A stretch of 64,000 nucleotides of DNA from Pseudoalteromonas nigrifaciens (lineage in GTDB: Bacteria > Pseudomonadota > Gammaproteobacteria > Enterobacterales > Alteromonadaceae), in NCBI RefSeq assembly GCF_002221505.1, contig NZ_CP011036.1, forward strand, positions 1,054,001 to 1,118,000. Reading direction: 5' to 3'. The notes under the pieces were generated by a model that searched no databases, was not told the origin of the DNA, and saw only the letters and a list, made by a program, of their open reading frames with translations. Of the stretch, positions 28,018 to 36,416 are shown one piece after another. The translations under genes and the position numbers were made by a program. Numbering within the stretch: the first letter of the stretch is position 1; each line of letters starts with the position of its first letter.

Positions 28018-28575
28018 TTAACGCCTAAACTCATCACTTTGCGGTAAATTAATTAAAATAAGTACAGCGCCTTTACCACCATATTCAAGCGGTGCTTGGT
28101 GCATTGCAATTACGTCTGGGTGTTGTACTAAATACTGCGGTACTTTGTGCCTGAGTATATGCCCACCAATACCATGAATTATGCATGCACAGTAGTAATG
28201 TTTCTTTTTGCATTCGTGGATCAAACCAGCTAGTTCATCCTTTGCAGACTCTTTATTTAAGCCATGCAAATCTAGGGTTAAATCTGGAACAAAGTCACCA
28301 CGGCGAAGTTGCTTAGCTAAAAAGCGGTCTTGGCCATCTTGTACATAATTAACCGTACCATTGGTATCAATATCAGGTATATATTCATCCGAAAAGAAGA
28401 ATTCTGACTGTTGTTGCTTTTTTTGCTGGGCAAACTGCTTTGCTTGTGACACTTTAGGCTTATTAGTAAAGCGGTGAGTGTCTTGTTTAAAAACGCGCGC
28501 ACCACTGATGCTTTGACGAAACATGTCAATGTCATCATTGCTAATTGGGCTGTTTGAATAAGGATCTTTTTTCAT
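28018..28575 (-). CDS. smrB: SmrB ribosome-rescue endonuclease
   Basis: This 185-residue protein has a ~95-residue basic/polar N terminus and a C-terminal Smr domain: DLH at residues 102-104 in TLDLHGLNKE and HGIG at 134-137 in CIIHGIGGHILRH. SmrB is recruited to collided ribosomes and cleaves the mRNA between them; the N-terminal extension helps it bind ribosomes. It is divergent from prmB, a gene order widely conserved in gammaproteobacteria (smrB / prmB-aroC). Confidence 0.92.
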   Translation of the reverse strand: MKKDPYSNSPISNDDIDMFRQSISGARVFKQDTHRFTNKPKVSQAKQFAQQKKQQQSEFFFSDEYIPDIDTNGTVNYVQDGQDRFLAKQLRRGDFVPDLTLDLHGLNKESAKDELAGLIHECKKKHYYCACIIHGIGGHILRHKVPQYLVQHPDVIAMHQAPLEYGGKGAVLILINLPQSDEFRR

Positions 28576-28698
28576 AGCGGCAGTCTAAACAAAAAAAGGG
28601 TAAAAATCGAGATAAAAGGCGTTACAATAGGGCAATCGGGAGGCGATTGTGGCCTCGATTGAATTAATAATTTTGAAAGTAGCAGGCAGGCAATACAC

Positions 28699-29637
28699 AT
28701 GAGTGAATTACAAATAGAAGAAGCAACGCTAGAAGAAGCTGTAGCAGAACTTTCAACCTTACACGACTGGTTACGTTGGACTACAAGCCAATTTGCTAGC
28801 AGTGGTATTTTTTTTGGTCACGGTACTGATAATGCGTGGGACGAAGCGGTAAATTTATTATTACCCGCATTAAGCTTACCAATAGATGCGCCGAAAGAAT
28901 TAATGCATGCGCGTTTAACGAGTACAGAAAAAAATAGCTTAGCGGGCTTAATTGCTGAGCGTATTAATGATTTTACCCCAGTGCCATATTTAACCAACAT
29001 TGCTTGGTTTGCTAATATGCCATTTTATGTAGACGAGCGCGTGCTTATTCCACGTTCGCCATTTGCAGAGTTAATTAATAACCGTTTTACCCCCTGGCTT
29101 GAAGAGCCTGAGTCGGTTAAGCGTATTTTAGATTTATGTACGGGTTCTGGTTGTATTGCGATTGCGCTTGCACAAGCGTTTGAAAATGCGCAGGTAGATG
29201 CGGTTGATATTTCTTATGAAGCTCTAGAAGTAGCCGACATAAATATTACAGACTACCAGTTAAGTGAACGAGTATTGCCAATTCAGTCAGATGTGTTTAG
29301 TGGTGTACCAGGGCAAACATATGACCTGATCATAGCTAATCCGCCGTATGTTGATGCTGAGGACATGGCCGACTTACCGCGTGAGTTTCATCATGAACCA
29401 GAACTTGGTTTGGCTTCAGGCCACGACGGCCTAGACGTAACCCGCACTATATTAAGCGAAGCAAGTAAGCACCTTACTGCAAACGGTTTGTTGTTTGTAG
29501 AGGTAGGTAACTCTATGGTACATATGGATGCATTGTATCCGGGTGCGCCATTTGAATGGGTGGAGTTTGAACAAGGTGGTTTAGGTGTGTTTGTTATTAG
29601 CAAACAGCAACTTGATACTTACTTTGCAGATAAATAA
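28699..29637 (+). CDS. prmB: Ribosomal protein uL3 glutamine methyltransferase PrmB
   Basis: This 312-residue class I methyltransferase has the SAM-binding motif ILDLCTGSGCIAIALA and the substrate motif NPPY at 214-217. It N5-methylates a glutamine of ribosomal protein uL3. The N-terminal helical domain (HDWLRWTTSQFASSGIFFGHG) distinguishes PrmB from the release-factor enzyme PrmC, and the linkage to aroC confirms it. aroC follows after 65 bp, with a hairpin in the gap. Confidence 0.93.
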   Translation: MSELQIEEATLEEAVAELSTLHDWLRWTTSQFASSGIFFGHGTDNAWDEAVNLLLPALSLPIDAPKELMHARLTSTEKNSLAGLIAERINDFTPVPYLTNIAWFANMPFYVDERVLIPRSPFAELINNRFTPWLEEPESVKRILDLCTGSGCIAIALAQAFENAQVDAVDISYEALEVADINITDYQLSERVLPIQSDVFSGVPGQTYDLIIANPPYVDAEDMADLPREFHHEPELGLASGHDGLDVTRTILSEASKHLTANGLLFVEVGNSMVHMDALYPGAPFEWVEFEQGGLGVFVISKQQLDTYFADK

Positions 29638-29652
29638 AAGTATAAAAATACC

Positions 29653-29671
29653 GCCGAGCTTTGAGCTCGGC
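29653..29671 (+). terminator. Hairpin between prmB and aroC
   Basis: GCCGAGCT-TTG-AGCTCGGC is a perfect 8-bp stem with a 3-nt loop, followed only by ATTTAG. Without a real T run it would act as a weak terminator or an mRNA processing/stability element. Confidence 0.45.
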
Positions 29672-29702
29672 ATTTAGTCGTCATTAGGAATGAGGAAAAG
29701 TA

Positions 29703-30800
29703 ATGGCAGGTAATAGCATTGGACAGTTATTTAAAGTGTCTACTTTTGGTGAAAGCCACGGCGTTGCATTAGGCGGCGTTGTTGATGGTACACCAGCAGG
29801 TCTTGAAATCACCGAGGCCGACCTACAAATAGATTTAGACCGTCGTAAACCGGGGCAAAGTCGTTATACCACGCAGCGCCGTGAAGACGATCAGATAAAA
29901 ATTCTTTCAGGCGTTTTTGAAGGTAAAACCACAGGTACTAGCATAGGTTTACTGATTGAAAACACCGATCAACGCTCAAAAGACTACGGCAAAATTAAAG
30001 AAGTGTTTCGCCCAGGTCATGGCGATTACACCTATTGGCATAAATACGGCCTGCGCGATTATCGCGGTGGTGGTCGCTCATCAGCGCGCGAAACGGCAAT
30101 TCGTGTTGCTGCGGGCTCTATTGCTAAAAAATACTTAAAACAATTTCATGGTATCGAAATAAAAGCCTGCTTAAGTCAGTTAGGGCCGATTAAAGCAGAC
30201 GTTTTTGATTGGAACGAAGTTGAAAACAACTTATTCTTTTTTCCTGATGTGAGCAAGTTAGAAGCACTTGATGAGTATATGCGCGGCCTTAAAAAGCAAG
30301 GTGACTCAGTAGGCGCAAAAGTAAAAGTAGTGGCAAGTAATGTACCTGTAGGGTTAGGCGAGCCAGTATTTGACAGATTAGACGCTGAACTTGCGCATTC
30401 ATTAATGAGCATTAACGCGGTAAAAGGTGTTGAAATTGGCGACGGCTTTGATGTAATTGAGCAAAAAGGCTCAGAGCACCGCGATGAACTAACACCTAAT
30501 GGTTTCACTTCAAACCATGCGGGCGGTGTATTAGCCGGTATTTCTACGGGGCAAGATATTATTGCTTCTATTGCGCTAAAACCTACCTCAAGCATTACTA
30601 TACCGGGTAACAGTATCAATACTGAAAACGAAGCGGTTGAGATGATCACCAAAGGTCGTCACGATCCGTGTGTAGGTATTCGTGCTGTGCCAATTGCTGA
30701 GGCGATGATGGCCATTACTTTAATGGATCATTTGCTACGTCAACGTGGACAAAACCCACATGTACACCACGAGCATGGGCCGATACCCGGTTCGGTATAA
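29703..30800 (+). CDS. aroC: Chorismate synthase
   Basis: This 365-residue enzyme converts 5-enolpyruvylshikimate-3-phosphate to chorismate using reduced flavin. The family signatures are clear: [14 protein letters not shown] at the N terminus, [14 protein letters not shown] and [12 protein letters not shown] in the middle, and [17 protein letters not shown] near the C terminus. Length and motifs are normal. A GAGGA ribosome binding site precedes the ATG, and a terminator follows. Confidence 0.96.
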   Translation: MAGNSIGQLFKVSTFGESHGVALGGVVDGTPAGLEITEADLQIDLDRRKPGQSRYTTQRREDDQIKILSGVFEGKTTGTSIGLLIENTDQRSKDYGKIKEVFRPGHGDYTYWHKYGLRDYRGGGRSSARETAIRVAAGSIAKKYLKQFHGIEIKACLSQLGPIKADVFDWNEVENNLFFFPDVSKLEALDEYMRGLKKQGDSVGAKVKVVASNVPVGLGEPVFDRLDAELAHSLMSINAVKGVEIGDGFDVIEQKGSEHRDELTPNGFTSNHAGGVLAGISTGQDIIASIALKPTSSITIPGNSINTENEAVEMITKGRHDPCVGIRAVPIAEAMMAITLMDHLLRQRGQNPHVHHEHGPIPGSV

Positions 30801-30824
30801 TTAGAGTTACATTAAGTAGATAAT

Positions 30825-30850
30825 AAAAACGCGGGCGATCCGCGTTTTTT
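30825..30850 (+). terminator. Rho-independent terminator after aroC
   Basis: AAAAACGCGG and CCGCGTTTTT pair around GCGAT and end in a six-T run, 25 bp after the aroC stop. Confidence 0.85.
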
Positions 30851-30919
30851 GTATTTATTTATCAGTGCAAGTTCAACTTTTTTACTAAAGTTAATTAAAC
30901 AGGTTTGAGGGAGCTAAAT

Positions 30920-31285
30920 GTGACAATGACAAATAACGTAAAGGCTCAACAACAAGCTGCACTGAGAAGGCTGGAGCGATTTAGCTTCATTACCGACAGT
31001 AGTTTAAAAATTCCTTTTACTAATTTTAAAGTTGGTGCCGATGCGATTATTGGTTTATTGCCCGTTGCCGGTGATATGGCCGGTTTTATTTTATCTGCTT
31101 ATGTATTAATTGAAGCGCAGCGCTTAGGTGTTAGCTGGACTATAAAACTACGTATATTAGCTAATATGCTTATCGACTTTGTGGGCGGTCTACTACCCAT
31201 AGTAGGCGATATTTTTGATGCTTACTTTAAAGCAAATACCCGAAACACCCAGCTACTAAAAAAATACTTAGCGCAGCAAAAGTAA
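30920..31285 (+). CDS. DUF4112 domain-containing protein
   Basis: This is a 121-residue small membrane-associated protein with the duplicated DUF4112 motif: ADAIIGLLPVAGDMAGFILSA and later MLIDFVGGLLPIVGDIFDAYF. The P-x-x-G-D turns are the family hallmark. Function is unknown. The GTG at 30920 is chosen because GAGGGAG ends six bases before it; ATG at 30926 or TTG at 30905 are alternatives. It is convergent with the next gene, only 9 bp away. Confidence 0.8.
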   Translation: MTMTNNVKAQQQAALRRLERFSFITDSSLKIPFTNFKVGADAIIGLLPVAGDMAGFILSAYVLIEAQRLGVSWTIKLRILANMLIDFVGGLLPIVGDIFDAYFKANTRNTQLLKKYLAQQK

Positions 31286-31294
31286 TAAAGCAAT

Positions 31295-31999
31295 TTAGCT
31301 TTTACCCTTGTTAAAAAAGTACTCTGCAATAACCTGCTTTTGTTGACCAAACTGATCTGAAACTCCTATACCTACACCTATTATTTGCCCCTGCGCTTTA
31401 GGTGGGTTAGCCTGCATTTGTTTATTTATAACAGCCAGTTGAGGGCTTTTTTCGTTAGCTAACAATGTTAAATGTGGCTGAAAGTTTTGAAAAACATTAG
31501 GGCTGCCGTAGCGCTTAAATGCAGTTAACTTGTTGGGGTAGTTTTTAACCCAAGTAGGCACAGTAGCATTTCGCTCGCGCAGCGGTTCAATAGCAAGTGT
31601 TACCTCGTCAGATAGTCTTTGTAATTGTCGCGACGGCTGTAAATTAATAAAGGCCCAATTACTTTGCGTTACGCTAAAGCCTTCAGCGGTTATGGGAAAA
31701 GGCTGTTGTTGCGCTACGATGTTTTTTACCGCAAGTTTAATTGCCTCCTCTGTACCGGGTGCAAAGTCAGTTAAATATAAAGTAGCGTGTACCGGCATGC
31801 CTTTATCGTAAAAGCTAACCATACCCGCTTGTTTTAATGCATCACTGGTTTGCGCCATTAAAGTAATGATTGGTTGCGAAGGAATAGCAAACACATTAAT
31901 ACTGATGTTTTTTGCAACAGCAGGCTGTGATACACCCAAAAGCCCAAGCAGGGCAATAAATAAAAATTTAACCATTTTTATACTCATTAGTTTAAACAT
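31295..31999 (-). CDS. Exported 2H phosphoesterase (2'-5' RNA ligase-like) protein
   Basis: This 234-residue protein has a signal peptide (MVKFLFIALLGLLGVSQPAVA, within the first 30 residues) and two HxT motifs of the 2H phosphoesterase superfamily, HATLYLTDF and HLTLLANEK, about 95 residues apart. 2H enzymes act on cyclic phosphates or 2'-5' phosphodiester bonds, normally in the cytosol; the signal peptide places this one in the periplasm. The first Met of three near the N terminus is used, since no ribosome binding site clearly favours one. Substrate unknown. Confidence 0.7.
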   Translation of the reverse strand: MFKLMSIKMVKFLFIALLGLLGVSQPAVAKNISINVFAIPSQPIITLMAQTSDALKQAGMVSFYDKGMPVHATLYLTDFAPGTEEAIKLAVKNIVAQQQPFPITAEGFSVTQSNWAFINLQPSRQLQRLSDEVTLAIEPLRERNATVPTWVKNYPNKLTAFKRYGSPNVFQNFQPHLTLLANEKSPQLAVINKQMQANPPKAQGQIIGVGIGVSDQFGQQKQVIAEYFFNKGKS

Positions 32000-32290
32000 A
32001 ATTTTAGTATTTCATTAAGCAGCTCTGTCGTTATAGTGATGGTAAGGGTTATTGCTCAAGCAGTAAATACGCCAAACAGTATAAATACCAGCTATTTGAC
32101 AGCACCTTATATAGCTATTATTAGCTAACCCCACGGGCTTTATAAAACGCCGTTACATGGAAGTGTTAACCCGCTATCCAATTTTTTACATTCGCTGCGA
32201 AAGCCCGTACAATTCACCTCGTTTTTAGCGCGCACATTTTTAATATAATGAGCAGTAAGCCCTATATTCAGAGTAAGTAATTAAACTTTT
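32000..32290. promoter_or_regulatory. Divergent region upstream of epmC with sigma-70 promoter
   Basis: This 291-bp noncoding region lies between divergent genes. On the plus strand TTTACA (32185-32190) and TACAAT (32208-32213) with a 17-bp spacer make a good promoter for epmC, with a leader of about 70 nt. A second TATAAT at 32244-32249 has no good -35. No small gene is seen. Confidence 0.55.
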
Positions 32291-32845
32291 ATGCATAAAA
32301 TTGCTGATTTAATTTCTATTTTTGCAGCCACTTTTGACCAAAGCTATAATACGCGGCTGGTTAAAGGCGAGCACGAACCTATTTATATTCCTAGCTGTGA
32401 TAAAACGCCGTATCACCAAATTGTGTTTGCTCATGGTTTTTACGCCAGTGCCCTGCACGAAATAGCACATTGGCTGGTGGCGGGCGATAAGCGCCGTTTA
32501 CTTGAAGATTACGGCTATTGGTATTGCCCCGACGGCCGCGATAAGCAAAAACAAGCCGAATTTGAAAATGTAGAAATAAAACCGCAAGCCATTGAGTGGC
32601 TATTGAGTACCGCCGCAGGTTTTGAATTTAATGTGTCGGTAGATAATTTAAATGGCGAGCAAACGTGTCGTTTTGATTTTCAGCAGCGAGTACACCAACA
32701 AGTTTTAACACTTATTAATAACGGTTTTAACTCCCGTACCGAGGCATTGCTAAAAGCACTAAGCCATTTTTATAATACGCCATGGCCAATGAGTGCACAG
32801 CAATTTAATTGGCAACATCCCAAGGAGCTCAAGGATGCAGTTTAA
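32291..32845 (+). CDS. epmC: Elongation factor P hydroxylase EpmC
   Basis: This 184-residue protein (YfcM family) has a metal-binding motif HEIAH at residues 56-60 (ALHEIAHWLVAGDKRR), followed by LEDYGYWYCPDGRDKQKQAEFE and the C-terminal half typical of the family. EpmC hydroxylates the modified lysine of EF-P, a step after EpmA/EpmB action. Neither EF-P nor EpmA/B is in this window. Its end overlaps the next gene by 11 bp. Confidence 0.92.
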   Translation: MHKIADLISIFAATFDQSYNTRLVKGEHEPIYIPSCDKTPYHQIVFAHGFYASALHEIAHWLVAGDKRRLLEDYGYWYCPDGRDKQKQAEFENVEIKPQAIEWLLSTAAGFEFNVSVDNLNGEQTCRFDFQQRVHQQVLTLINNGFNSRTEALLKALSHFYNTPWPMSAQQFNWQHPKELKDAV

Positions 32846-33950
32846 GTTAGGTTTAATTATAAACCCGCTAGCGGGTTTAGGCGGCACTGTAGCGTTAAAA
32901 GGTAGCGATGGCGCAGCAACTGCAGCCAAAGCGCTAGCACTTGGCGCTCAGCCTAAAGCTAATAGTCGTACAAAAGCCGCACTTGAAGTATTACTGCCTT
33001 ATAAAAACCAATTAACTATTTATACAGTAAATGGCGATATGGGCGAGCACTGTGCTAAAGCACTCGGCTTTAAGGTGCAAGTAATATATAACAGCAATGC
33101 TATAACCACAGCCAACGACACAGAGCAGGCTGTAAAAGCACTTAAAGAGCTAGGTGTAGATTTAGTTTTATTTGCTGGAGGCGACGGCACAGCGCGTAAT
33201 ATTTGCCATGCTGTTGAGGACACAATACCCGTACTGGGTATTCCTGCTGGCTGCAAAATACATTCAGGGGTATATGCAATCACGCCAAAAGCAGCAGGGC
33301 GTGTAGTCGAAATGCTGGTAAAAGGCGATTTAGTTACCTTAGGTGACGCCGATGTAATGGACATTGACGAAGAGGCATTTAGACAAGGCACAGTTAAAGC
33401 TAAACGTTATGGCGAAATGCAAGTACCAAGCGAAGTGCGTTACATGCAAGCGGTTAAAAATGGCGGTAAAGAAACCGACGAGTTAGTGCTTGTAGATATT
33501 GCCGCCTATGTGGTGAGTGAAATGGATGAGGACACTTTTTACATTATGGGCAGTGGCTCAACCGTTGCTGCAGTGATGGAAGAAATGGGGCTAGAAAATA
33601 CACTGTTAGGTGTCGATTTAGTTAAAGATCAAACACTCATAGCGCAAGACCTAACCGCAGCGCAATTACTTGAGCATACGCAAGGTCAAAAAACTAAATT
33701 AGTGATCACCTTAATTGGCGGCCAAGGACATATTTTTGGTCGTGGTAATCAACAGCTTAGCCCCGCGCTTATTCGCGCTATTGGCACTAATAACATTATT
33801 GTAGTAGCTACAAAAACAAAATTGCAGGCTTTAAATGGCCGCCCACTTATTTGTGACACCGGCGATAGCAGTTTAGATGATGAACTAACCGGTTATATTA
33901 AAGTTACATGCGGATTTAACGACCACATTATGTATGCAGTAGGGTATTAA
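32835..33950 (+). CDS. ATP-NAD kinase family protein
   Basis: This 371-residue protein begins FKLGLIINPLAGLGGTVAL and carries LVLFAGGDGTARNI, the GGDGT motif of NAD and diacylglycerol kinases, followed by VLGIPAGCKIHSGVYAI. It belongs to the ATP-NAD kinase-like group that accompanies epmC and yfcL in many gammaproteobacteria; it is distinct from housekeeping NadK. The ATG at 32835, after AAGGAG, is preferred to one 42 bp upstream because the homologous part starts there. The exact substrate is not certain. Confidence 0.82.
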   Translation: MQFKLGLIINPLAGLGGTVALKGSDGAATAAKALALGAQPKANSRTKAALEVLLPYKNQLTIYTVNGDMGEHCAKALGFKVQVIYNSNAITTANDTEQAVKALKELGVDLVLFAGGDGTARNICHAVEDTIPVLGIPAGCKIHSGVYAITPKAAGRVVEMLVKGDLVTLGDADVMDIDEEAFRQGTVKAKRYGEMQVPSEVRYMQAVKNGGKETDELVLVDIAAYVVSEMDEDTFYIMGSGSTVAAVMEEMGLENTLLGVDLVKDQTLIAQDLTAAQLLEHTQGQKTKLVITLIGGQGHIFGRGNQQLSPALIRAIGTNNIIVVATKTKLQALNGRPLICDTGDSSLDDELTGYIKVTCGFNDHIMYAVGY

Positions 33951-33980
33951 TACCCATTGCAAAACCAGGAGACAGAATAA

Positions 33981-34256
33981 ATGAGTTTAGTAAACTATAT
34001 TGATGCAGCCCAACACTATTTTGATGATTTAGTGATTAAAGCCACCGATGATGAATTATTTGCAGGAGGCTATTTGCGAGGTCACTTTGACTTAGCAGTA
34101 GGGTATGCGCAAGTAGAAAAGCTAACTATTAGCACAGATGAACTTAACGAAACCGTAGAGCAAAGCTTAGTGAAGGCTTATCATAATGGTGAACTTAATG
34201 AAGATGACAAAACCCTTGTTGCTCGTTTGTGGGAAGAAGTAAAAGCATTGGCCTGA
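33981..34256 (+). CDS. yfcL: YfcL family protein
   Basis: This is a 91-residue acidic helical protein with the YfcL pattern: DAAQHYFDDLVIKATDDELFAGGYLRGHFDLAVGYAQ. Its function is unknown. It is 30 bp after the ATP-NAD kinase-like gene, with AGGAGA just upstream of the ATG, and ends the epmC operon at a strong terminator. Confidence 0.82.
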   Translation: MSLVNYIDAAQHYFDDLVIKATDDELFAGGYLRGHFDLAVGYAQVEKLTISTDELNETVEQSLVKAYHNGELNEDDKTLVARLWEEVKALA

Positions 34257-34280
34257 GTAAACCTAGGCTAAAACTAATTT

Positions 34281-34317
34281 AAACGCGATACGCTACTGGC
34301 TTATCGCGTTTTTTTTG
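34281..34317 (+). terminator. Rho-independent terminator after yfcL
   Basis: AACGCGATA and TATCGCGTT pair around an 11-nt loop and are followed by an eight-T run, 25 bp after the yfcL stop. Confidence 0.88.
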
Positions 34318-34417
34318 TTTAAAAGTATTGATATGAGGGAGTTAGCCTCAGGTTAATTTACTGTTGTGTAAAGATAGGATATGGTTATTGAAAATATGAT
34401 TTAGAGAGCTTTAAAGA

Positions 34418-35974
34418 ATGAATAATAACCAAAGTGCAGTGCCAACTGGTTTAATTGCACGATTTTTAAATTTTGTTGAACGGGTAGGTAATAAGCTTCC
34501 TGATCCGGCCATTATATTTTTGTTTGCCATGTTACTAATTTGGTTTTTGTCGTGGTGGTTTTCAGGCGTAAGCTTTGATGCAATAGATCCACGTACCGGC
34601 GAAGCCATTATTATCAATAATATGTTAGCAAGTGATTCGCTCGCCACCTTTTTATCCTCTATGGTAAAAACCTTTACCGGCTTTGCACCCTTAGGCGTAG
34701 TGTTAGTGGCTATGTTAGGTGTGGGTGTTGCAGAGCATTCGGGCTTTATTAATACCGGCCTTAAGTTAATGCTTAAAGTGACGCCTAAAAAGTTATTAAC
34801 GCCTTCAATTATTTTAGTGGCCATTGTAAGCCATACCGCAACTGATGCAGGTTATGTATTAGTTATTCCACTAGCTGGGGTTATATTTTATGCTGCAGGG
34901 CGCCATCCGCTTGCGGGTATTGCTGCTGCATTTGCGGGTGTGAGTGGTGGTTTTGGGGCTAACTTTATTCCATCGGGTATCGACCCATTGCTACAAAGTT
35001 TTACCCAAAGTGCGGCGCAAATAATTAATCCTGCAATGACAATTAACCCGTTAAATAACTGGGCATTTGCTTCAGCATCTAGCTTATTTATAGTGGCATT
35101 AGGCTGGTATATTACCGATAAAATTATAGAACCACGTTTACAAAAAACCGCGGTAGATGGCGCTAAAGAAGATTTACCCGTATTTGAAGATGCCCGCAGT
35201 GATGAAAAACGTGCATTTATAATTGCCAGTTCAGTTATGGTTGCAGGCCTTGCGTTACTTGCTTATGTATCGGCAGATAGTAACTCGGCAATGCGCAGCA
35301 GCGATGGCTCGTTAACTAATTTTAGCTCGCCATTAATGCAATCTATCGTACCGTTAATCTTTTTATTATTTTGGATACCCGGCGCGGTTTACGGCTTTAC
35401 CGTAGGCACCTTCAAAACCTCTAAAGACATGATAGATGCCATGAGTAAAGCGATGAGCGGCATGGCATATTATATTGTAATGGCATTTTTCTGTTCGTTA
35501 TTTATTGCCGCATTTAGTAAATCAAACTTAGGTGCATTGCTAGCAATCGAAGGCGCGCAGTTATTAAAAGCAATGCAGTTGCCAAGTGCAGTAACGGTTG
35601 TGGGAATTATCTTTTTAACCGGCTTTGTTAACTTATTTGTAGGTTCAAGTTCAGCAAAATGGGCATTACTTGGCCCCATATTTGTACCTATGTTAATGCA
35701 ACTTGGTATTTCGCCAGACTTAACTCAAGCGGCTTATCGTGTTGGTGACTCAAGCTCTAATATTATTACACCGTTAATGCCCTATTTCCCATTAGTGGTG
35801 GTGTACTGTCAAAAGTATGTGAAAGGCACCGGCATAGGCACTTTAATTGCTATTATGCTACCGTACTCAATCGCCTTTATGATTGGCTGGAGTATCTTTT
35901 TATTAGGTTACTGGGCACTTGGTATCCCACTCGGGCTTGATGCCAGCTACGTTTACCCAGCGCTAGCGCCTTAA
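34418..35974 (+). CDS. AbgT family transporter
   Basis: This 518-residue membrane protein has the AbgT/MtrF pattern: start VERVGNKLPDPAIIFLFAMLLI, FVNLFVGSSSAKWALLGPIFVPML and YRVGDSSSNIITPLMPYFPLVVVYCQKY. Family members import p-aminobenzoyl-glutamate or export sulfonamides and p-aminobenzoate using the proton gradient. The gene stands alone, so no pathway is indicated and the direction of transport is open. Confidence 0.88.
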   Translation: MNNNQSAVPTGLIARFLNFVERVGNKLPDPAIIFLFAMLLIWFLSWWFSGVSFDAIDPRTGEAIIINNMLASDSLATFLSSMVKTFTGFAPLGVVLVAMLGVGVAEHSGFINTGLKLMLKVTPKKLLTPSIILVAIVSHTATDAGYVLVIPLAGVIFYAAGRHPLAGIAAAFAGVSGGFGANFIPSGIDPLLQSFTQSAAQIINPAMTINPLNNWAFASASSLFIVALGWYITDKIIEPRLQKTAVDGAKEDLPVFEDARSDEKRAFIIASSVMVAGLALLAYVSADSNSAMRSSDGSLTNFSSPLMQSIVPLIFLLFWIPGAVYGFTVGTFKTSKDMIDAMSKAMSGMAYYIVMAFFCSLFIAAFSKSNLGALLAIEGAQLLKAMQLPSAVTVVGIIFLTGFVNLFVGSSSAKWALLGPIFVPMLMQLGISPDLTQAAYRVGDSSSNIITPLMPYFPLVVVYCQKYVKGTGIGTLIAIMLPYSIAFMIGWSIFLLGYWALGIPLGLDASYVYPALAP

Positions 35975-35998
35975 CGTAAAACAAATAGGTAATATAGT

Positions 35999-36034
35999 AA
36001 AAGCCTCATCATGAAATTGGTGGGGCTTTTTTGT
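35999..36034 (+). terminator. Rho-independent terminator after the abgT-like gene
   Basis: AAAGCCTCA and TGGGGCTTT pair (one G-T) around an A/T-rich loop and end in six T. Confidence 0.75.
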
Positions 36035-36364
36035 GTTAAGAGATCAGATTTAACCGTAGGGCAAACACTGTACCCCGAATAAAGTAACCCAATAAAAGTA
36101 ATGCCAATAAAAGTTACTATGGCATTGCCTTCCTCATTTACTGCTGATTGTCTGCTCTTTGTTTAAATGCTTTTAAGTGAGTTATTCACCAAGAGGATAG
36201 GAGACACTGCGCTTTAGAGAAGTAATAGAGCAGTGCAGATAAGAAAGGGGTGTGCAGGCGAGAATTTAGCTGTGAGGTAGAAAAAACGCCAAGCCTACTT
36301 TATTAGGGATTATTATTTTCTGCCTAGAGCCTAGAGCCTAGAGCCTAGAGCTTTATTTTAGGCA
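36035..36364. other. Noncoding stretch between abgT-like gene and deaD
   Basis: About 330 bp between two convergent genes hold no convincing frame. The only distinct feature is a heptanucleotide tandem repeat at 36322-36349, listed separately. Confidence 0.5.
36322..36351. repeat. Tandem heptanucleotide repeat (GCCTAGA)x4
   Basis: Four perfect head-to-tail copies of GCCTAGA occur at 36322-36349, followed by GC. It is just before the deaD terminator in a gene-free gap. Such short repeats can change copy number by replication slippage. Confidence 0.9.
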
Positions 36365-36401
36365 CAAAAAAACCTTGCTCACTTACGTGGCAAGGTTTTT
36401 A
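36365..36401. terminator. Terminator of deaD (bidirectional form)
   Basis: AACCTTGC (36371-36378) and GCAAGGTT (36390-36397) form a stem flanked by seven A on one side and five T on the other, so it can stop the minus-strand deaD transcript and the opposite strand. Confidence 0.8.
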
Positions 36402-36416
36402 TTAAAGAGTCGTTGC

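Noticed and set aside
36035..36364. Possible CRISPR-like repeat
   Set aside because: The repeat unit is only 7 bp with no spacers and no cas genes nearby, so it is a simple tandem repeat.
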